This document shows, in pieces, positions 7,081 through 15,376 of a stretch of 64,000 bases of DNA. Origin of the DNA: WTXA01 sp964415195 (lineage in GTDB: Bacteria; Bacillota; TC1); NCBI GenBank assembly GCA_964415195.1, contig CAYPYD010000001.1, positions 434,001 to 498,000 of the forward strand. Reading direction: 5' to 3'. A program made the translations under genes and the position numbers. Every line of letters begins with the position of its first letter. Position 1 is the stretch's first letter. The notes beneath the pieces were generated by a model that was not told the DNA's origin, did no database searches, and saw only the letters and a program-made list of their open reading frames with translations.

Positions 7081-9285
7081 ATGCGTAAAATATTAATGAG
7101 TTTATTCCTTATCAATATTCTCCTCTCTTTCTTTATATTTTATGACTTGGAGAATAACAGGATAAACGAAAGAATATCAAAAAGTGGGGAAGATCAGAAT
7201 TTCACTATTCTTGTTGATAAAGGTATCAATGAGCTGGAAAGAAATAAGACTATAGATAAAATACAAAAGGTAACAAAAAAGTATGAAGCAGATGTTATCT
7301 TTAGGGTCTATAACAATGCCCCTGGTCAAAAACTAAAATTAGTGAAGTTTGTGTATTTGAAGGATAGTGACGAATTATTTAAAGATATCAGATTTAAAGG
7401 AAATATAATAGGCAACTATGATTCCAGCATGAGTTATCTTGATTCAGGGAATTCTGAAAATACAGAACGGATTGGAAGTATTTTAGTCATTGATCCAGAG
7501 ATCTATTTTAAGATAGCAACCTTTGAAAACTTGAAAGCGAGTAAGTATACCCTGTCTGGATTCTATAGTGTCAATATAGATAAATTGAAGATTGAGTCCT
7601 TTGTGAATGAGCTTAAAGGTGAGTTGGGAGTAACTGTTAAATTAGAGAAGAATTTTAATAATAACAGAGTGGTGATTCCTCCAATATTAAAAATTATTCC
7701 AATGATTATTGTTTTTCTTTTATCTATTTTAGTAGTCGTTTTTGACCTGATTTCCAGATACAAGGATATTGGTGTAAAAAAACTGAATGGCTATAGCGAA
7801 AATATCTTGAAGCTAGATTACTACAGAGGAATCGCTTGGTTATATTTGATTAGCGTAATCATTAGTTATTCTATTTTGGGAATTATATATATTAAATTCA
7901 GAAATATACTTTTTAGGGAACTAGTCTTTAAATCACTCTTGATTACAGGTGTGTTGTTTATCTTAATTTGTATTATCCTGCTTATTTCCTTAAATTTCAT
8001 AAGTCGGATAAATATGTCATCAGCGATTAAGAACAAAAAACCTGTTCATATTGTTAAAAGATTTAGCTTGTCTTTTAAGTTTATATTTACTTTTATTCTT
8101 ATTGGTTTGTTCATTGCTGGCATAAAACTATGTATGCCAGTTTATAGTTTCTATTTTGAAAATTTCAAGAAGTGGGAAGCTGCCATAGATTATGCCCAGG
8201 TTAGTTTACACTATGATGATTCATATGGAGATTTTGATGAGAGAATATGGAGTTTAATTCAACATAAGAAACTTTATCTTTACTGTAATGAAAGTGGCGG
8301 AATACAAATTCTAGTCAATGATTTTAGTAATAGCAATAATAGTGATCCCAAGAAACGTGAAGAAGAAAACATTATACACAATACTATATTTTTAAATAAC
8401 AATTATTTAAAAAAACATCCAATCTATGATTTGAATGGAAAAATTGTTTCTATTGATGATAATGAGCGTGTACATACTTTTCTAGTTCCTGAAAAGTATG
8501 CATATCTAGAGGAACAAATTATCAAGACCTATGAAAACTATTATATTTCGTTTCATGATATTCCAAAAGAGCTTTCAGAAGACATTGAAAGAGTACAGCT
8601 AGTATTAAATGAAAAGGCTCCTGAATATTTTGGTAATGAACCAGATAGTATTAAAATAATAGTAATAAAAAACGGCCAGGGGTATTTTACTTATGATATG
8701 AATGTTCATCCTGAATCAAAAAATATGGTCTATGACAGAATTATTGATATTAATACTAGGGGCGCATACAAGACTGGTGATATCAGTACAAATTCAGGCT
8801 ATTTCATCAAGGTGGATAACCCGGAAGAACCATTCCTTTCTATTAGTGACAAGGTGGAAGAACTTGGTCTTGAGGCTTACTATTATGATGCCTATAGTGC
8901 CTATAGTAATGTTGCAGGTGAGTTGAATATGTATTTGGGAGTATTAAGTCAGATAGCTATCGTATTTATAATTGCAGGGGTAACCATAACTATACTGATT
9001 GCCTATTCCATCATGATTTATATGGAAAAAGAAAAAATGGACCTTAGTGTCAAGTTCTTAAATGGTTATAGTTTCTTGGGAAGACATGGGAAGAAACTGC
9101 TTAGGACAATTTTATTCTATATCTTATTCCTGCCAACATTCTACTTTGTAAAAGGTAGCTTTTTTGAAACCAGGGAACTGGCATTATTATTATTAGGAAT
9201 AGTGATCCTAGATTTATTTGCTACATATATTTTCATTAGGATTTATGAAAAAAGAAATATAAGGGACATATTAAAAGGTAATTAG
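7081..9285 (+). CDS. Bacteriocin-associated integral membrane protein (DUF1430-like), copy 1
   Basis: A 734-residue membrane protein. It has one N-terminal helix, an extracytoplasmic domain to about residue 200, four helices between about 205 and 360, a second large soluble domain to about 615, and three C-terminal helices. This is the layout of the bacteriocin-associated, putative immunity/export membrane proteins found with lactococcin 972, and it resembles FtsX/MacB permeases. With the ATPase encoded downstream it probably forms an ABC transporter for export or self-protection. The SD GAGAGGTG precedes the ATG. The next gene is a close paralogue of identical length. Confidence 0.8.
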   Translation: MRKILMSLFLINILLSFFIFYDLENNRINERISKSGEDQNFTILVDKGINELERNKTIDKIQKVTKKYEADVIFRVYNNAPGQKLKLVKFVYLKDSDELFKDIRFKGNIIGNYDSSMSYLDSGNSENTERIGSILVIDPEIYFKIATFENLKASKYTLSGFYSVNIDKLKIESFVNELKGELGVTVKLEKNFNNNRVVIPPILKIIPMIIVFLLSILVVVFDLISRYKDIGVKKLNGYSENILKLDYYRGIAWLYLISVIISYSILGIIYIKFRNILFRELVFKSLLITGVLFILICIILLISLNFISRINMSSAIKNKKPVHIVKRFSLSFKFIFTFILIGLFIAGIKLCMPVYSFYFENFKKWEAAIDYAQVSLHYDDSYGDFDERIWSLIQHKKLYLYCNESGGIQILVNDFSNSNNSDPKKREEENIIHNTIFLNNNYLKKHPIYDLNGKIVSIDDNERVHTFLVPEKYAYLEEQIIKTYENYYISFHDIPKELSEDIERVQLVLNEKAPEYFGNEPDSIKIIVIKNGQGYFTYDMNVHPESKNMVYDRIIDINTRGAYKTGDISTNSGYFIKVDNPEEPFLSISDKVEELGLEAYYYDAYSAYSNVAGELNMYLGVLSQIAIVFIIAGVTITILIAYSIMIYMEKEKMDLSVKFLNGYSFLGRHGKKLLRTILFYILFLPTFYFVKGSFFETRELALLLLGIVILDLFATYIFIRIYEKRNIRDILKGN

Positions 9286-9347
9286 AGTATTATTGTAAAA
9301 AAAATACATAAAGTACTAAAATAAATGATGAAAGAGAGGTGAAGTCA

Positions 9348-11552
9348 ATGCGTAAAATATTGTTAAGTTTATTTATAGTTAATATTCTCCTCTCTTTTTT
9401 TGTATTCTATGATTTAGAAAAAAATAGTATCAACAATAATATTGTAATAAGTGGAGAAGAACAGGCTGCGACAATATTGATTGATAAGGCTATAAATAAT
9501 TTAGACAGAAAAGAGGTAGTTGATACATTAATAGAAACTACTGAGAAATATGAAGCAGATCTTATTTTAAATGTATATAACAATGCACCTGGTGAAAAAT
9601 TTAATCTAATTAAATATATACACTTAAAGGATAATGGTAAAATATTTAAAAAATTAAAAATTACTGGTGACATATTAGATAACTATGATAAAAGCAACAA
9701 TTATCTTGATTCTAGAGATATTAATAAAATGGAATGTATAGGAAGAATAGGTGTTTTGGAAAATGACTTTAAAATTAGAATTTCTACCTTTGAAAACTTG
9801 AAGGATGAGAAATATGTTCTTTCGGGCTACTATTCTCTAAATATTGCCAATGAGAAATCAGATGCATTTATAAAGGAACTTAGTTCAGAACTACATGTTG
9901 ATGTTAGTAGAGTAAGTGGCATGAATCGAGGTAAAATCATGATACCGCCAATACTAAAAATTATTCCAATGATTATAGTCTTTCTTCTAACCATTTTGGT
10001 AGTTGTCTATGATTTAATTTCTAGATACAAGGATATTGGTGTGAAGAAATTAAATGGCTACAGCGATAAGAAACTGAAATACGAATATTATAGAAACATA
10101 GGGGTGCTCTATATTATTAGTTCTGTAGTCAGCTATTCTATTTTAGGTCTGCTTTTTATGAAGTTTAATAATATGCTTTTTCTTGAATTAATATTTAGGT
10201 CCATAATAAATACTTCCATTCTATTTATAGTAATTTGTCTTATTCTTTTACTTCCTTTGAGTTTCATGCATAAGATAACTATAGCCTCTGCAATTAAGAA
10301 TATGAAACCGGTTCAGATTATCAGGAGATTTAGTAATGGTTTTAAGATTATTTTCACTATAATTTTGATTGGTTTGTTTATTTATAGTTTAAAGATATAT
10401 ATGCCTGTATATAATTTCTACTTTGAAAATCTAAAAAAATGGGAAGATACAATTAATTATGCTCAAGTATCATTAAGTTATGATGAGCGTACTGATGATT
10501 TCGAAGATATGATTTTTAATATGGTGCAAAATAAAAAGTTATATGTACATGCAAATGAAAAAGGTGGAATCCAAATACAAGTTAATGATAAATTTGATGG
10601 TGAAAAACATGGAGAAACACAATCATACTTTGAAAGTATCATGTGGAAAAGTATAGAGATAAATAATAATTATCTCAAGAAGAATCCGATTTACGATATT
10701 AATAATAACAAAATATCAGTCGATGACAATGAGAACATCAACTATATTCTTATTCCTGAAAAATATGCAGATTTAAAAAAAGAAATTATATATAATCTGG
10801 AAAATAATTATTATTCTCTTCATGATGTACCAATACAGTTTGCCGAAGGTAGAAAGAAAGAACAAAAGGCAGCCTATGAGATGGCGCCGGAATTTTTTGC
10901 AAAGGAATTTGGAACAATCAAAGCTATTATTATTAAAAATGGTCAAGAACATTTCACATATGACCTATTCAAGTATCCTGAAACTAATAATATGGTTAAA
11001 GATAGAGTAGTTATAGTACATAATGATAAAGCGGGTTTATTATTCGATATTTCTAATAATGGTGGCTATTTCATAAAAGTAAATAATCCTGATCAACCAT
11101 TTCTTGCAATAAGTGACAAAGTTAATGAACTTGGTTTAAGTGCTTACTATTATCAAGCTTTTAGTGTCTACGGAAGTATTGCCGGTCAAGTTACCATCTA
11201 TCTTGAAACTTTAAGCCAAATTGCAGTAATATTTGGGATAGTAGGAATAACCATAGCGGTACTAATAGCCTACTCCATTATGATATATATGGAAAAAGAG
11301 AAAATGGATCTAAGCATCAAACTATTGAATGGATACAGCTTTATAGGAAGGCACGGCAAGAAACTACTTGGAACCATATTGTTTTACATCACATTCATAC
11401 CTGCCTTCTACTTTGTGAGAGGGAGCATTTTAGAAACTAAGGCACTGGCCTTATTGCTAGTAGCAATAGTGATTCTAGATCTATTTGCTACATATATTTT
11501 CATTAGGATTTATGAAAAAAGAAATATCAAGGATATATTGAAAGGAAACTAA
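9348..11552 (+). CDS. Bacteriocin-associated integral membrane protein (DUF1430-like), copy 2
   Basis: A 734-residue paralogue of the preceding protein, with the same topology and near-identical N-terminus (MRKILLSLFIVNILLSFF) and C-terminus (DLFATYIFIRIYEKRNIKDI). The soluble domains are more diverged. The start is ATG 9348, after GAGAGGTG; a GTG at 9339 lies inside that site. The ATPase gene begins one base after the stop, so the two membrane proteins and the ATPase are a single unit and may form a heterodimeric transporter. The last 300 bases switch to A/C-ending codons, unlike the rest of the gene. Confidence 0.8.
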   Translation: MRKILLSLFIVNILLSFFVFYDLEKNSINNNIVISGEEQAATILIDKAINNLDRKEVVDTLIETTEKYEADLILNVYNNAPGEKFNLIKYIHLKDNGKIFKKLKITGDILDNYDKSNNYLDSRDINKMECIGRIGVLENDFKIRISTFENLKDEKYVLSGYYSLNIANEKSDAFIKELSSELHVDVSRVSGMNRGKIMIPPILKIIPMIIVFLLTILVVVYDLISRYKDIGVKKLNGYSDKKLKYEYYRNIGVLYIISSVVSYSILGLLFMKFNNMLFLELIFRSIINTSILFIVICLILLLPLSFMHKITIASAIKNMKPVQIIRRFSNGFKIIFTIILIGLFIYSLKIYMPVYNFYFENLKKWEDTINYAQVSLSYDERTDDFEDMIFNMVQNKKLYVHANEKGGIQIQVNDKFDGEKHGETQSYFESIMWKSIEINNNYLKKNPIYDINNNKISVDDNENINYILIPEKYADLKKEIIYNLENNYYSLHDVPIQFAEGRKKEQKAAYEMAPEFFAKEFGTIKAIIIKNGQEHFTYDLFKYPETNNMVKDRVVIVHNDKAGLLFDISNNGGYFIKVNNPDQPFLAISDKVNELGLSAYYYQAFSVYGSIAGQVTIYLETLSQIAVIFGIVGITIAVLIAYSIMIYMEKEKMDLSIKLLNGYSFIGRHGKKLLGTILFYITFIPAFYFVRGSILETKALALLLVAIVILDLFATYIFIRIYEKRNIKDILKGN

Positions 11553-11553
11553 A

Positions 11554-12222
11554 ATGGAGACAATCATCAAACTATGTGAAATCACTAAAAACTACGGGGA
11601 ACAGAAAGTTTTAGAGAATGTTAGTCTAGAAATTGAAAAAGGCAGCATGACTGCCATAGTAGGAGAAAGCGGTTCAGGCAAAACAACCCTCCTAAACATC
11701 ATAGGACTCCTGGAAAAACCCGATAGTGGTAAATTATATATTGAAAATGAAGCTGTAAGAGAAAGAAACCTTGGACAAAAGACCAGATTCTTGCGAACTA
11801 AGATAAACTATCTCTTTCAAAACTTTGCACTAATTGACAATGAAACAGTAGACTACAACCTTGACATTGGATTAAAGTATGTTGGCGGTAGTAAAATAGA
11901 GAAAGAGAAGTTGAAGAGGGACATATTAAAGGGAGTGGGACTTGATGGCTTTAGTAAAAAGAAAGTGTTCCAGTTAAGTGGTGGTGAACAACAAAGAGTA
12001 TCAATAGCCAGGGCTCTTCTTAAGCCTTGTGAGATTATTTTGGCAGATGAACCAACCGGTTCCCTTGATGAGAAGAATGCTCATTTAGTAATGGGCTTTT
12101 TACATAGACTAAAGAAAGTTGGCAAGACAGTACTTATTGTTACACATAACCCTTCAGTCGCCAAGGAGTGCGACCATATTATTAAAATCGATAAGTTGAT
12201 AGTGAGGGAAGCAATTGGATAA
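11554..12222 (+). CDS. ABC transporter ATP-binding protein of the bacteriocin locus
   Basis: A 222-residue ATPase of the LolD/MacB type: Walker A GESGSGKT, Q-loop YLFQNF, signature LSGGEQQRVSIARALL, Walker B IILADEPTGSLD and H-loop VTHN. It is the usual last gene of lactococcin-972 loci, where it is called a bacteriocin-export ABC transporter. Its membrane partners should be the two DUF1430-like proteins directly upstream. The 5' half has A/C-ending codons, continuing the tract that begins in the preceding gene. No clear terminator follows before the next gene. Confidence 0.87.
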   Translation: METIIKLCEITKNYGEQKVLENVSLEIEKGSMTAIVGESGSGKTTLLNIIGLLEKPDSGKLYIENEAVRERNLGQKTRFLRTKINYLFQNFALIDNETVDYNLDIGLKYVGGSKIEKEKLKRDILKGVGLDGFSKKKVFQLSGGEQQRVSIARALLKPCEIILADEPTGSLDEKNAHLVMGFLHRLKKVGKTVLIVTHNPSVAKECDHIIKIDKLIVREAIG

Positions 12223-12296
12223 TTACTACTATTTCATTTTAAAGTAGGTTAAATTTGTGATACAATAAACGAAATAATGTTGAAAGGGTGAATAAA

Positions 12297-12650
12297 ATGA
12301 ATTTGAAAATCAAAGAGGCATTAACCTGGGGTCGTATAGTTTCAATATTTGGCTTTATTACAAGCATATTTACAATGTTATCTGGTTTTGGTATACCTAT
12401 TGGTATCATAATGTTATTAAGTTATATTAAACTAAATAATGCTACAGATGAGTTGAGAAGAATCAGTTTGAAACAAGACCCAGTAACAACAGAAGACTAT
12501 GAAGAGGTTATTGATCTTTATGGAAAATATTTGAAATTATTAGGTATTTCCACAATAGTATCTATTATTTTAGGTATAATTGGGTTTATAGTGATTATTG
12601 CAATTACAGTTTTATTTGCTGGTAGTCTTGGAGCATACTATAACTACTAG
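12297..12650 (+). CDS. Small membrane protein, DUF5362-like
   Basis: A 117-residue protein with two hydrophobic hairpins (FGFITSIFTMLSGFGIPIGI and IVSIILGIIGFIVIIAITVL) separated by a charged segment with 'LRRISLKQDPVTTEDYEEVI'. The arrangement resembles DUF5362/short-helix membrane proteins of unknown function. The ATG at 12297 follows GAAAGGGTG. A possible extended -10 (TG-A-TACAAT, 12258-12266) suggests its own promoter, separate from the bacteriocin operon. A perfect palindromic terminator follows. Confidence 0.55.
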   Translation: MNLKIKEALTWGRIVSIFGFITSIFTMLSGFGIPIGIIMLLSYIKLNNATDELRRISLKQDPVTTEDYEEVIDLYGKYLKLLGISTIVSIILGIIGFIVIIAITVLFAGSLGAYYNY

Positions 12651-12693
12651 AATATTCTTGAAAAATTGAGTAAATTAGATTATTGTTAAATGT

Positions 12694-12722
12694 GAGGTGA
12701 AGCTAGCTTCACCTCTTTCTTT
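12694..12722 (+). terminator. Palindromic hairpin between DUF5362-like gene and vanZ-like gene
   Basis: GAGGTGAAGCT and AGCTTCACCTC (12694-12715) form a perfect 22-base palindrome followed by TTTCTTT. It ends only a few bases before the AGGAGG of the next gene, so it is either a terminator or a leader hairpin for that gene. Confidence 0.65.
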
Positions 12723-12732
12723 AGGAGGTATT

Positions 12733-13236
12733 ATGTCATTAGAGGGTATTCTTAGATATTCAGCTAGAGCTGCAATATTTGCTCTAATAATTGTAATCAT
12801 ATATGTAATAATTCATAAAATAACCAAAACGAAAATCAGATATTTTTCTGTTATGGCTATTTTCTATTTGAGTGCCTTGATTCAGATTACAGTAATAAGA
12901 GATGGGATAAACTTTGCTGGGTCAAGAAAACCATGGCAAATGGAGCCCTGGACCTGGACCTTCTATCAACTTAGAGGCGGATGGTGGACCTTTATCTACC
13001 CATTCTTTGGCAATATCTTCTGGTTTATACCAATGGGAATAATACTAGCAAAACGATACAACTTTCTAGTCACAGTAATCCTAGCAGGACTAATTTCACT
13101 TGGTATAGAAACACTCCAATGGTTATTTAAAAATGGAGTCAGTGATATTGATGACATTATCTTCAATATAACAGGTGCAGCAGTAGGCTATTTTATATAC
13201 TATCTACTTGTTAAAAGAAAAAAGAAAATTGATTGA
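12733..13236 (+). CDS. VanZ-like membrane protein
   Basis: A 167-residue protein with about five membrane helices: AIFALIIVIIYVIIHKI, FSVMAIFYLSALIQITVI, FGNIFWFIPMGIILA, LVTVILAGLISLGIETLQ and IIFNITGAAVGYFIYY. The motifs FxNIxxFxPxG, ETLQ and SDIDDIIFNxxGxxxG are those of the VanZ family, best known from teicoplanin resistance but mostly of unknown function. A further periplasmic segment carries WQMEPWTWTFYQL. The start ATG 12733 has AGGAGG upstream. Codons switch to A/C-ending in the second half. Confidence 0.82.
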   Translation: MSLEGILRYSARAAIFALIIVIIYVIIHKITKTKIRYFSVMAIFYLSALIQITVIRDGINFAGSRKPWQMEPWTWTFYQLRGGWWTFIYPFFGNIFWFIPMGIILAKRYNFLVTVILAGLISLGIETLQWLFKNGVSDIDDIIFNITGAAVGYFIYYLLVKRKKKID

Positions 13237-13296
13237 CTAGTCTATTACTGAAGAATATAATTATTATATTAAATCATTTTGGAAGGTGGAAAAAAT

Positions 13297-13515
13297 ATGG
13301 AATCAACAAAATCAAGACTAACAACTCTACTCTTATGCTTCTTTGTAGGAACATTGGGTGTACACCGTTTCTATGCTGGAAAAACAGGTACTGGCATACT
13401 TTGGCTCTTTACTCTAGGATTATGTGGTATAGGAACACTAATAGATTTAATAATGATAATTGTTGGTAGTTTTACAGATAGCCAAGGCAATGCAATCACT
13501 AACTGGAATGCTTAA
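13297..13515 (+). CDS. TM2-domain protein, copy 1
   Basis: A 72-residue protein with the TM2 motif: an N-terminal hydrophobic helix (LTTLLLCFFVGTLGVHRFYA), the GKTGTGILWLFT turn and a second helix (LCGIGTLIDLIMIIVGSF), ending with a soluble SDSQGNAITNW-type tail. TM2 proteins are found in many Firmicutes with no settled function. ATG 13297 is preceded by GGAAGGTGG. Its twin lies 27 bp downstream. Confidence 0.8.
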   Translation: MESTKSRLTTLLLCFFVGTLGVHRFYAGKTGTGILWLFTLGLCGIGTLIDLIMIIVGSFTDSQGNAITNWNA

Positions 13516-13542
13516 TTAAACCATTGAAAGGTGTGAGAAAAT

Positions 13543-13761
13543 ATGGAATCACCAAAATCAAGACTTATAGCATTACTGCTATGTATATTTGTTGGATATT
13601 TAGGAATACACCGTTTTTATGTTGGTAAAACTGGAACAGGAATTTTGTGGTTATTTACCGGAGGTTTATGTGGAATTGGACAATTGATCGACTTGGTAAT
13701 GATCATTATGGGCAGCTTCACAGATGTCAACGGCAACTTTGTAACAAACTATGATGTATAA
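13543..13761 (+). CDS. TM2-domain protein, copy 2
   Basis: A 72-residue tandem duplicate of the preceding TM2 protein, sharing HRFY-GKTGTGILWLFT and the second helix (LCGIGQLIDLVMIIMGSF). It starts at ATG 13543 after GAAAGGTG. The pair is probably co-transcribed and ends in a strong terminator. A recent local duplication is the simplest reading. Confidence 0.8.
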   Translation: MESPKSRLIALLLCIFVGYLGIHRFYVGKTGTGILWLFTGGLCGIGQLIDLVMIIMGSFTDVNGNFVTNYDV

Positions 13762-13777
13762 ATAAATATTGAATAAG

Positions 13778-13816
13778 AAATCCTGCACATAAAAATGTGC
13801 AGGATTTTCCTTTATT
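13778..13816 (+). terminator. Terminator of the TM2 pair
   Basis: AAATCCTGCACAT pairs perfectly with ATGTGCAGGATTT around an AAAA loop, followed by TTCCTTTATTTT. Confidence 0.9.
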
Positions 13817-13834
13817 TTAATAGGAAATGGTATA

Positions 13835-13843
13835 TGATATAAT
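13835..13843 (+). promoter_or_regulatory. Extended -10 of the lipoprotein gene
   Basis: TG-A-TATAAT lies 35 bases before the lipoprotein start, with no good -35. The same TGATATAAT sequence occurs before the EF-G-2 and LRR genes. Confidence 0.5.
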
Positions 13844-13877
13844 TAATGTATGAAGATTTTGAATTGAGGTGACTTCC

Positions 13878-14936
13878 ATGAAAAAATTATTCACAATAAT
13901 CGCCATGATGCTGTTATTATTTACATTTGGCTGCAACAAGGACGAAGGAAACAACAATAATAATAAAGAAGAACTAAAGCTAGCTGACTACTATCCAATA
14001 CAAGAGAACACTCGTTACTACTACAAAGGTGAGGGCAACGAATTTGCCGAGTATTCAAGCTTTATCGACTATACCTTAAATGATAAATTTCAAACAAGAG
14101 TAGATAACCCGGGAACTTCCTTGGCCAAAATCTATGAGCTAAAAGATGGAGTACTTAAAATTCTCTATACTAAAGGGGAAACTTACTACAGAGAAGACTA
14201 CCTAAGAAACCCAACACTCGCTGGAAACTTAAGTGAAGACATCCTTATCCAAGAACCACTAGAAAAAGGCAATAGCTGGACTCTGTCAGATGGAAATAAA
14301 AGAGAAATAACAGGAATAGATATTAAAGTCAAAGTACCATATGGTGAATACAAAGCTATAGAAGTAACAACAACCGATGCTAATGGTATTACAAAGGACT
14401 ACTATGCCAAAGATATTGGCTTAGTCCAAAGTAAATTCATAGTTGGGAATGAAGAAATTAGCTCTTCATTGGAAAAAATAGAGGAAAACACACCATATAG
14501 GACACAGGTTAATTTCTATTATCCACATCTAGATTCAGATAAATACTACTTTATAACTAAAGATGTAGAGTTCAGGACCAATGATATAACCAGACAAGTG
14601 CTGGAAACTGCCTATAAGGCCAATTATACTAATAGCATGAAGAATTCTGGAATAGGAAATGTTCTAACTCAGAATACTGAGGTCAGGTCACTATACCTAG
14701 ATAGATTTGAAACAGTACATATAGACCTCAGTGGAGCATTTATAACCGAAATGAGTGCAGGAGCATATTATGAAACCATGTTGCTAACCTCTATAGTAAA
14801 TACCTTTAGCAGCTATTATGGAAGAGAAAAAGTTATTCTTACTATTGATGGAGACAACTACTCATCAGGTCACATCTACTTACAAGACGGTGAATTTTTA
14901 AAACCAGACTATTCCAAAGAAATAAAATTATACTAA
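13878..14936 (+). CDS. GerMN-type lipoprotein
   Basis: A 352-residue secreted lipoprotein. The N-terminus is a lipoprotein signal (MKKLFTIIAMMLLLFTFGC) with a lipobox FTFGC, followed by an Asn-rich linker. The middle part has repeated Tyr/Lys beta-strand patterns. The C-terminal region (TQVNFYYPHLDSDKYYFITK to VNTFSSYYGREKVILTIDG) matches the GerMN fold found in the spore germination protein GerM and related cell-envelope lipoproteins. ATG 13878 follows GAGGTG; a GTG at 13869 lies inside that site. A single-gene unit: an extended -10 is upstream, and the hairpin at 15021 is downstream. A role in the envelope is likely; a germination role is unproven. Confidence 0.75.
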   Translation: MKKLFTIIAMMLLLFTFGCNKDEGNNNNNKEELKLADYYPIQENTRYYYKGEGNEFAEYSSFIDYTLNDKFQTRVDNPGTSLAKIYELKDGVLKILYTKGETYYREDYLRNPTLAGNLSEDILIQEPLEKGNSWTLSDGNKREITGIDIKVKVPYGEYKAIEVTTTDANGITKDYYAKDIGLVQSKFIVGNEEISSSLEKIEENTPYRTQVNFYYPHLDSDKYYFITKDVEFRTNDITRQVLETAYKANYTNSMKNSGIGNVLTQNTEVRSLYLDRFETVHIDLSGAFITEMSAGAYYETMLLTSIVNTFSSYYGREKVILTIDGDNYSSGHIYLQDGEFLKPDYSKEIKLY

Positions 14937-14963
14937 TATTTAGAATCTAATATGATCTTTGTC

Positions 14964-14992
14964 TTGTAATCAATTAGAACATAGTATACAAT
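14964..14992 (+). promoter_or_regulatory. Promoter of the FAD/Fe-S dehydrogenase operon
   Basis: -35 TTGTAA (14964-14969), a 17-base spacer and -10 TACAAT (14987-14992). The start would be near 14999, upstream of the hairpin at 15021-15058, so that hairpin lies in the leader. Confidence 0.6.
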
Positions 14993-15020
14993 CTAGTTAA
15001 CAGAATATTTTTTAATGGTT

Positions 15021-15058
15021 AACGACCCATACTGCTGATGCAGTGTGGGTCGTTTTTT
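15021..15058 (+). terminator. Leader hairpin with T-tract: terminator or attenuator
   Basis: AACGACCCATACTGC pairs with GCAGTGTGGGTCGTT (15 bp, one G-T pair, loop TGAT) and is followed by six T. It ends 17 bases before the next start codon, leaving no room for a promoter between. It can terminate the upstream lipoprotein gene and also sits inside the leader predicted from the promoter at 14964. An upstream GTTAAC (about 14996) can pair with GTTAAC at 15018-15023, overlapping the 5' arm. Confidence 0.75.
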
Positions 15059-15075
15059 CTAGAAGGGAGTTATGA

Positions 15076-15375
15076 ATGAACAGAATTGAAATCCATCCAA
15101 TAATTGATTTTGAAAAGAAAAAGGAGATACCTTTTAAATTCAATGGTGTAGAATTATTTGGCAGAGAAGGTGACACAATAGCAGCAGCACTAATTGCTAA
15201 TGGAGTAAAATACTTTAGGATAACAAATAAAAACAAAGAAAAAAGAAGCCTCTTTTGTGGTATTGGACAATGTACAGACTGCAGCGTAATAGTTGATGGA
15301 ATACCAAACATAAAAAGCTGTATAACAAAACTAAAAGCCAACCAAAACATACAAACACAAGGAATAGGTGATTAA
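15076..15375 (+). CDS. (2Fe-2S)-binding subunit of FAD amino-acid dehydrogenase (HcnA-like)
   Basis: A 99-residue ferredoxin-like protein with the plant-type [2Fe-2S] ligand set in CGIGQCTDCSVIVDGIPNIK and a following Cys. The preceding GVELFGREGDTIAAALIANG matches the N-terminal ferredoxin domain of sarcosine oxidase alpha and HcnA, the small subunit of hydrogen cyanide synthase. It is the first gene of a five-gene unit for an iron-sulfur/flavin dehydrogenase and should pass electrons between flavin subunits. GAAGGGAG precedes the ATG. Confidence 0.82.
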   Translation: MNRIEIHPIIDFEKKKEIPFKFNGVELFGREGDTIAAALIANGVKYFRITNKNKEKRSLFCGIGQCTDCSVIVDGIPNIKSCITKLKANQNIQTQGIGD

Positions 15376-15376
15376 A

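Noticed and set aside
13233..13469. 78-residue reading frame overlapping the TM2 gene
   Set aside because: It is out of frame with the clear TM2 protein, has no ribosome site, and encodes no recognisable domain.
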